From Macrocystis pyrifera (taxonomy: Eukaryota > Sar > Phaeophyceae > Laminariales > Laminariaceae): a stretch of DNA of 64,000 nt. The stretch covers positions 7,953,427-8,017,426 of the forward strand of contig JASSKH010000010.1 in NCBI GenBank assembly GCA_031763025.1, written 5' to 3'. The notes below the pieces were generated by a model. The model worked only from the letters and a program-made list of their open reading frames with translations, ran no database searches and was not told where the DNA came from. A program made the position numbers and the translations under genes. Positions 13,597 through 23,000 of this stretch are shown here, piece by piece; the first letter of the stretch is position 1, and each line of letters opens with the position of its first letter.

Positions 13597-13671
13597 GTTT
13601 TTTATGCGGGGTGTACGTTGAGGTCCGAGACCTGTTCAAGCTTGTGGTCAGGGAAGACTCTGTGGGCACTG
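13597..13671 (+). CDS. Tentative exon upstream of reductase exon E1
   Basis: The exon lies between an acceptor (ATACAG at 13591-13596) and a donor (GTGCGA at 13672). It starts and ends in phase 1, which fits exon E1. The product segment reads GVYVEVRDLFKLVVREDSVG. The exact 5' continuation is not resolved; an intron of only 40 bp would separate it from another possible exon at 13501-13556. Confidence 0.4.
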
Positions 13672-14004
13672 GTGCGAACCCTGTAGTTTGGTCATAGGAT
13701 ACACAAAGGTGCCAGGGCGTAACCTGAATAACTCGTTCTGTTCGATCCTGCGTGGACTGGTGCACTGTTTACTTACCTAGACTATATGCTATGACTCTGT
13801 GTATTACTAAATCCCACCTCACCTCCCGTTGTGATGGGGCCCTTACAGCAAGAGAGCATTTGGTTTTCTCCTTCGATGGTTTCCAAGCGATTGGCTGCAA
13901 AGCACGTGTATGACAAGTTGGCATCGTACTGAACCGTACCGTGCCCTCCAGTGTGCCTTCGGAAGGTGTAAAACTCAAACTATTATGTTCATCGTCCGCC
14001 GCAG

Positions 14005-14092
14005 GTCACTGCCATCTCTCGGCGGTGTACATGTGTACCAACCCGTGGTTCTGGTTCTACGACGCAGAGAAAGGAGAGATATGCCCCTATAC
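14005..14092 (+). CDS. Reductase exon E1 (luminal Cys-rich segment)
   Basis: The acceptor follows CGTCCGCCGCAG and the donor is GTGAGT at 14093. It encodes HCHLSAVYMCTNPWFWF and then DAEKGEICPY, a Cys- and aromatic-rich stretch placed before the first recognised helix. Phase 1 in, phase 2 out, matching E2. Confidence 0.65.
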
Positions 14093-17000
14093 GTGAGTCT
14101 GACATCAACCTGTTGTCATTCAATGGAACAAGCACCCAAACGTTTTCACGGAGAGCCGCACAGCGCTGATGTCTGGGTGTGGGAGTGCCAAAATGTTAGA
14201 ATTTGAAGGTGTTGATCAGACCTAGGCCAGAACGCTTAACACATAAATGCCGGAATTTGGGTCGTTGCGGAGTAGAAGCAGTACCACTCGTAGTCAAATA
14301 TCCGCCCGAACGTCCGACCGGCATTTTCCCAGCCAACTGTTAAACCCATTACAGTACCCTCACCCTCATACCCCCGCGTTGTGTCTCGCCAGGGTGATTT
14401 GTGCGACAACTCCGGTCGAGCTGGTCCTCTTGACTGGATCGCGCATATCCGCGGGGGTGTTATACCCAAGCCTCGTCATTTCTATATTGTCCAAGTGCTA
14501 CGCCACGCGTTCGTACCTGCACCACTCATGGTTCGGCGCCGTGCTTGAGTTTGAGCCAACCCACGATGTTCACACATGTGAGTAACGGGCGATCGCCCAC
14601 TGCTGTGTTCACCGGCGCAGTTGCGTGTGCATTCAAAGTGTGCAATTATCCTCTTTAGTTCGGTTGAGATACACACATATTCATCATGTCGCGCGGCGGG
14701 TAGGCTGTTAGTGATATGTTGGCTCTCCTCTATGAGGCGGTGGCCTACGCGTTGGGTTAAAGCTTTAAACAGAAGCGACAGGAAGTACCAGGCTCTTGAC
14801 ACGCTTGATACGCGCGTCGATGAACAGTAAACCAAGACTTCGCTGCACATGTTTCCCGTGTTGGCATGGATTGCTTATAAATTGAAGCACACTGACTGAG
14901 ACCGCTGCACACATCAATGAATCGACGGTTGGTGACAGGTGATCTTGCATCGATGGAGTAGTTGCCTATTAGATCGGTGCTCTGCAGCGCAACTTCCATG
15001 GGAAGTCATATCGTGTATCTCGTGCATAATATGTCGACAATGTTGTAAGTAAATAATATAGGCTGCCTGTGTTGAAGAAGCCGCCCGCCCCAGAAGGGTT
15101 CGAAATGTTTTGGATCAAAATTTATTATTAAGGGAGGCCATATTAAACAGGACTAAACACGTTTGGTGAAAATAGGGAAATATATTGGTTTTTGCGCGGA
15201 CCGTAAGTTTTAGTTAATATGGACCCCCGTAATAGATGGAAAACATCAAACACAGATATAGATTACAACGGTGATTGTAGTGCAGGGGAACGCAAGGGGT
15301 TGCACACGGCTGAACGGTTGACGCCGTCTAGCCCCCCCCGTCCCCTAACTCTTCGCGCGACTTCTTGATGAGTGGCATTTTAGCTCGAGCGTACCTCCAA
15401 AAAATTCAACACCGCCCATACTACAGCCTCGTCGGGTGCCATCCGGGTCAACAATACTCGCTAGGCTGAAACGGTTGTCACTGGGTACATTGGATACCGG
15501 TCTTAGACCTGTTCCCGTCACAGGCGGCGGCATGAGGACGATCCTCAACAGGCTATCTGAACAATGAACACGGGCAAGCTTGCAGCTCAAGCTCCATATG
15601 CATCCCGAGCGGAACGTAGCAGAACTGGCGTCTACAGACAAGATTAACTTCCGCAGCGAGGGAGACCATCGATAGCCGGACGGTTCCACGGGATATGTAG
15701 GTAGACAGTCTCCACCGTAAGGGCATTATATCGCCACTGACGCTCAATTGCGAGTTCAACACAGTCCGTGTCTTCAAACGCCGAAGAGTGTTAACATGGT
15801 TCCGCTCTGAAGAGTATCAACGCGTATTTGCATGCAAAGATCTAAGTCGTCCATCATAATGATAGGAGCTTTCGTCATTGTTGTGCCCCTCGCGCTGTCA
15901 TCGTGGTTTGGACAGACTTCGGGTACCTTACACTCATGGCCTCTCTGGAGCACGCCATCCTGCACTGCACGCGCTTCATCTACGCGAATCAGGCCTATCT
16001 TATCTACGAAACAGACACTGGTCGTTCTGGAGTGATAGGATGCCTTCTATTGCTTCCCATAGTGCTGCCTATGAAGTTCGATGTTTTAAGAACCAAGGTG
16101 TGAGAGATAGGGTAAATGGATGAATACCACGTGAAACGGACGCGTCGAAGCAGTAGTGCGGTCGTCACATGTTCGCCCACGCCCCTTTCACAAGCCTCAA
16201 CCGTTCCCATTATTTCTGCTGTCATCACAGGCGCGTTGTGTGTTACGATACGGAAACCACGTGTTTAGGCCGAATTTTTTATGACCGACGTGGGACCACT
16301 GAACCGCGGCACTCACCTGCCGGTATGCATTCTTATTTGACAGCACTACTCGTTGTACACCCGCAGTCGGCGATAGGGTCAATCATCGTGCCAAGCCTCA
16401 ACGAATTCTGAAAGTACGGTTTGGGTGCAACTGTAGTCATGGAGCTCCCCAAGTGCAGAGGCTCATCAAACGTAGGTGCTACTCCACCTTTGTCGCAGCT
16501 CGCGCTCACACTGGGACTATTAATATCGATACTACGCACCGCCGAGATTTGTTACAAGTGACGTAACCCCGTAGTGCATGCTCAGTGGATGCTAACAGTA
16601 CATAGTGGAAACCTGCACCTCGGTCTCCTGGTTCAGCGTTGGTACCGCTTAGCGGTAGACATATTCGGGAGGTAAACAGTGTCCTCTCCTGAGGGGCTTG
16701 ACCATTCCTCGTAGAGAAGCGACTCATTGGAAGGCAGCGTTCAGGACGGACGCATGCAGTTTGAGTTGCAGGTTGTGCGGTCCAAACTTGTTTCTTTAAT
16801 GCGAAAACTTCTTCGACGGTTCAGGCATGGTCGATAAACTATAGCATCAGGAACGGGAGTACTGTAGTGCCGCATGCTCGCTGCTAAAGACTACGCTGAT
16901 CTCACCCGAGATGCTCTTGGATACACTCTAATAGATTTCCATACTTTGCCCTACCAGGGGTTTGTACCTGCTTCGTAGCACTATGCTATCCGTTTCGTTC

Positions 17001-20000
17001 CATAGTGTATAGGGCAAACGTGTTTAGAACTAGAGTACGAAAACCTGGATCAATGCCCGCACAATATATTCTACCTCCGGTTAACCGTTTGGGTATCTAC
17101 TGAGGAACCGAACGTTGCAGTGGCCCATGGCCAGGCTTTGATATCTGTCGTGCGAGCTCTGATCCACGGGTTTCCGATGACGAATGAAGATATTGACATG
17201 GATTATGCCTTTGAGTCTGAAAGTTCGACAAACATACTCGTGAATCTTACGTTTTTGTCCGCATATACGGCAGATGATAAACCGCTGGAGGACGTACGAC
17301 GAGAATTCTTCGAACAATCAGGAGTTACACTAGTCGGCCCCGATACGTTTAGGGCGGTTCAGGTTTCGAGAGGGGCTTCCTGGCCCTTTGGGATAACGTT
17401 CTGGACGCTTCGTATACAGACGCGCGGAGGGTTGCTGGGTCCACACGCCTCATGTGCCGCCTTTTTCGTCGCCCCAACACCGCTTGTGCCTGGTCCGAAA
17501 ACACGCAGATTTCGTTCCAGTCCAGGAAGGCCATGCACCTTCTCTTCATGCCTTTGTTGGTGGCCCTCTGCTTCCACAGCCTCCATTTCCGCTTCGTGGG
17601 GTCCATTCTCCTCGTCTGGTATATCCTAGATCGCCTGTATTTTACTACCAAGCAGTGAGTACCCGTGAAGCCGACTCCAGCCACGAAACAAACGCAAAAT
17701 ATATTCCGACCACTGAATACGCGACGACTGCAAATTCGCTGGCGGTTAACGTGTTGGTAGTTGACTTCAAGTTTGTGACCACGTGCCGTAAACTTACTTT
17801 ACCTATTAAGGCACGTTGTGGGTGTGTTGGTTCTTAACTACTTGTAGCGGGGGGGCGTGCGGAGCCCAAGCGCCCCTGCCGTTGTCTCAAGATTGAACGT
17901 CGGACTTAGGTATGGCTAGCTTCTAAACGGCAAGGTCTGGGTCCAACTTTGTCCTGGACACCATGTGATCGTCGAAATGTTGCTCAAGTTTTAAGAAACT
18001 GTAAAGCAGCGGCCGGACCTGTTCTATGGCTCAGGCAAGCATGTAGTCGCAAGCAACGCGGTTAATTGGCGTGTGCTGCACATACGATACCAGCATACCT
18101 GGATACATAGCGGTGTCTCGCCTACACCAACAAGACGTAATTCTTAGCCAAAAGAGGTCGAGTGCCTTCCTGAATGTCCGGCAGTGTTTCTGCGCGTTTC
18201 AGGAGAACAGGGAGAGTATTGTGTTCGGCTACAAACAACCAACCTTCGCCCGGTTTGAGGTCGATAGAGCAATTCCGTCGTCTTACGCCCATACAGTCGG
18301 TAAATATATATATATATATAAATATGTGGTTTGTAGATCTTGGTCGAAGCATGTTTGAGCTTCATTGTGGTAGAAACATTTATGATGTACTCATTTGCGA
18401 TAGCAGTGCTGCCTGCTTACAGGTTCAGCTAGTCTTGCAGATTCGCGCTATTGATTCTGAATGGGCGGGGGCACAGTTGCATTGCTTTTCATACGCCCTG
18501 GTAAGCGTTCTAAAGGCCAACAAACACGAGACATTTTATGGCGGCGGATAGGTTGACTGTTCTGGTCGCGGCAAAACGTTGATTTCTGTCCGTAGCAACC
18601 CCGTATGATAGAGATGCACTATATATCGATTTGTACGTCTGTGTCGTTTCTCAACCTAGCTCCTCTGGTTTTGCAATCATCGCATACCTGCTGTACTCCT
18701 GCCATGCCTCACTCAGGACTTTCTTGATCACCCACCCCGTGTTCGAAGCCGTCGGACGCGGAACGATGGTGGTTTTGGATCTGCCAACGTAAGTTCCGTA
18801 CGGTGTTTGATGCATACACTCATAACGTTTCTCTATCTCCCCTCAACACCACGAACGAAATGTGCTTTAAATGTCATTACGTTTCTGATATTGTCCCGGT
18901 TAGGTATTCCTCATGTGTAAGCTCTTCACACTGTCCCCGCCAGTTGCATCTTGGGGTCCCTTTTCTCGACTGTATGATGCGGTAACTTGGATATGTTTTG
19001 CGGGTTTCAGCGAGGCTTCTCCTGCGTCGCTTCTGTCTTTCTGCTTTAGACGGTATCAGCCTGACGTTTCCATGTTGTTGACCGCCCCTCGACATGCATA
19101 TTAGGTGTGTGTTCAGCTTTCGACGGAACAACGTTTATGTATCATATGCGCTCAATTGGTTGCTATTGTTATGCCACCCATCCCTCAGGGGCTACGCGTT
19201 CCAGGCGGGGTCGTACGTTTACGTCAACTCGCCAATGATCAGTCGAAGCGAATGGCATCCATTCTCGATCATCCCAAGTGCCGGGTAACGTTTCCCGGGC
19301 GGCCTTCTACGCGGAGGCGGTGAGCTGGAAGGGGGATTGGGAGAACGGGGATGCGGCGAGCGGAGAGGATTATTTCGGTTTCCAGTTTTTCACAACGATT
19401 TCCGATTGCGGGGCTTGTCGGATGCTGCTGCTCGTATATGATCAAATGGGGGAGCCGATACATAACTTGCTTACGATACTTTTTACAAGACACGAACATT
19501 CTGTTTGCAAAACGGCAGAATTGTCGTGTTGTGGGCGTGCGGATACCGTATATAGTGCGGTGCTATTTTGGAGGACTCCTGCAAGGGACGAGTCCAGGTT
19601 TCCAAGCACCGATTTTGGTACGCTGAACCCTTTGGTGACGATACATCTCAGCATGCGCTGTAAGACTCTGTAGGTCTCCACAAACAACTATCGCGCCGTT
19701 CATGTGTGTCAGCACATGGCCCGAAGGAATATCAAGCATTTGCAACTTCGTGTAACTCGCTATCCCACTAGGTGGGGGACTGGACACAGGAACTTTTCCA
19801 CCTCGGCTTGGAACAGCCCCGACTTCCGCTGTGGATCACAGCGGCGCAACCCAGCCTCATGGAGAAGTCGATCTACTACGATAACAGTAAGGACACAATC
19901 GAAATCTTGTATTTAACTGTATGTTGCCATACAGTACGTTTCACCCCGTATGAATAATCTGTTCCCGAACACTGCACACGGCAACCTTTTACGCTAGGCT

Positions 20001-23000
20001 CAATACATGTAAATAAAGAGCTGAGATTGACCACGTGGGCGACGAGACTTCCTGTATTCGGAAACCTGCGTGTTTCGTAGAGAGTGCTACGCACCGACAG
20101 CCCTCAGCATGCAGCAAGAGAACAGCATCGTGCTAAACCCGGCACACTGTTGCTCGGGGATGCTGTGGTTCAGGTACCTGGCTTGGCAATCCACATAGGA
20201 AGGCCGATATATTTCGACTCTCTGAGAGCGCCCGCATCCTCCATTCAGGTTGAACCGACCGGGCGCAACGAAAAAATAGTCTCGCAACGAGAGGAAGCGT
20301 TCGTGTATCATGCGTACACGCTTTGGCGTCGGAATATTTGACTCAAACAGTGCTCTTCGTATTTCCACTGACTGACAGGCATGGTGTCCTGGCTTCTGTA
20401 TCGAATCCGCCCCCCTCTCTGCCACACCTTCGTTCGTGAAATGTATTGCTTGTCGTTTGACGACGTCCTGGCTTGCTCGTTTGCATCAGTCGTATTGGTG
20501 TGCACTGGAGCCGGAATAACACCTGCGGTATCCATCATAGAGAGGTGAGGATTGAATAAGGCTGGTGTTGCAGGAGACTAGTGCACGATATTAGCACTTC
20601 CTATCCGTGTCGAGGGTCACAAACACGGAAGTAAACGGGAAACTGTGGGAGCTACCTAGCAGTACGCCTTGTACACATCTGTCCTTGTGTTGTCTTCGAC
20701 ATGATACGGACAGAAACTGAAATCGCTCATAGACATATGTAACGCAGCCTACACACCACGCTCCCCATCCTCTGGTGCATGTCCTGTTGTGTGGTGGCCT
20801 GCGCATTGACGTGTCTTGCGCCAGCGACGAGAGGTGTCCGGCTCGCTTCAGACCTTCGATGCCGGCATGCCTTGGGATACGTCGGAACGTACTCGTTGCC
20901 GTTGCTCTTTCTCGTCTGGACATTGCCGAATGTGAACTACAATATCGTCAATATCACGCACGAAGAGGCTCGACATATCTACGGCTGCAAATCTCGCCGG
21001 AGCTAATATTTAGAGATTTCCGAATAGACTAAACGTATTTTCCAATAAGACAAAACAAAAATAATACTCATATTACCTACTTTGCGCCTATATTCGACGG
21101 GGTAACATATTGTTCCTAGGCGGCGTTGAGTAGGCGCGACGCACCATAAACGGTGTCCATGATATGAGATGAATGACAATACCCCCGCGACGCGTACGGA
21201 CTCAACCCGGGCGTCACCCTCTTGTGTGTTCAGGTTCTCTAAGAGGAAGAATATCCACCTTTTGTGGATGTCGAGGGATGGAGGCATGGTAGCGCTCTTC
21301 GAGAAACAAGTGAGGACGTATTACAGATATAGCAGCCTAACTTTGCAGCCAAGCTATGGCTGAGATTCGCCGCTATTGAAGGCGCAACATCGATGTGGAA
21401 ATCAGACACCAGTCACGTTGCTCTCTCGAAAGTATAAGCAAGAACGCGCCGACTATTTGCCACATGTATGCCACGCGCGCCTGGCCGTCTGAGGTTAAAA
21501 CAGTTTATTTCCAACGGTACGTTCCAGCTCTAGATAATCGGTTCGTGTATGCCCACTATGTCCTACATGTCGTGACGTATCGGTTCAACAACACCCAGAA
21601 TACAAGGTGCAGCCATAGAAGAGTTGCTCCGAGTAGCGTTTGGTGTGAGTCCCGCTTCCCCTGTAGCGTCCGACCCCTGAGGTTCAGCAGACTATACCAG
21701 CCAGACTGCAAAGGTCGCGGGAAAACCGCGAGAGCAACACTGATTTGGTCCCTCTTCCGATAAGCCCCTCCCAGCCTCGATTCAGTGTTCGACCGGCGTC
21801 AATGACGTGACGGTTCTCGTTTTATCCTCGGCTCCTCCCGAAACAGCTTCGACAGGTGAACAGTACGGTACACCTTACCGGGAGGCAAACGGGGGAGACG
21901 AAGAAAGCCGTAAAACGTCTATTCAAGCCTTTCGCGAAGCATGTGAGCTCGAGCGAGGGAACAAGGCCCCACACGGGGATCCTAATTAGACGTAAAGCTG
22001 AATTTGATTCACTATTCTAAATGCTGCAAACCAGACGACCGGGGAGGGGGGGGGTGAAATGTGTTTGGTTTGTCAGTACAACCGTACAAACCGTTGCGGT
22101 TTGGGCACAATCGTACGTTAGGCGTAGTCTTTAGTCGACGCACCTTTGCAAAAAAAGTCTTAACATTAATGACTGAACGAAACCCACTTTGGGGGGACCG
22201 GCTGCACCCCACAGGACGCGGGCGCGATGCTCAAAAACAGTTTCAGGTCTGTTATTCCACACGGTTCCTTCAAGACTAGGCGGTCCAACGCGCCAAGGTG
22301 AGCGCGTGCCAACCACCTGGGCAACACGACGGTTCGACGAGGTATTAAGGTTTTAGGGTGTGGCCCAGAGCTTCCTCTATTCTACGTACCTTTCGCATTC
22401 CAAAGGGTGGGGAGCTTAGCAAATGCTTAAAATCGCTGTCAGAATACACTCTTGGGTTGGGCTTCGAGACGGACTACTGCGGACCCTTAAACGGAGCTAT
22501 GTTTGTTGAACGCACGGCCTAGGTTTGAAATTCGACGGGTCGCTCGGTCTACCTGTGTCGTCTCTGTGATTGATACAACGGTCACAACAGCCCCGTGCAA
22601 CCCCTCACACACGGTCCAATCAGAGCTGAGAAAGCTGGCGATTCAGTGGACGGTCCAATCAGAGCTAAGAAAGCTGGCGATTCAGTGGGCTTGGGGACAG
22701 CAATCAGTAACGGCGACGACGACGCCGACCTAGACACGCTTCCACCAAGACCGCCAATGCTCTCAAACACGATCGGACGCTCGATGGACTCGGTGAGTCC
22801 TGCTCGTTGCTGCACCTCAACGTGCAGGACATTTTCTCGAATGCGTCAGGCTACTGTGAGACCTTAGGCATGCCACGCCAGCCGTGTTGCTGTTTGGTGC
22901 CTTGGTTGAACCTCATGCATGTTGCGGAGACTTTGAGAGGGCTGAACCTGATCTCCACCACGAAACTAACGTCTGGATGGAGGTGCCGGCACAAATATTT

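Noticed and set aside
17454..17837. 127-codon ORF overlapping the haem exon
   Set aside because: Shadow frame of exon E4, whose own frame carries the haem motif and fits both splice junctions.
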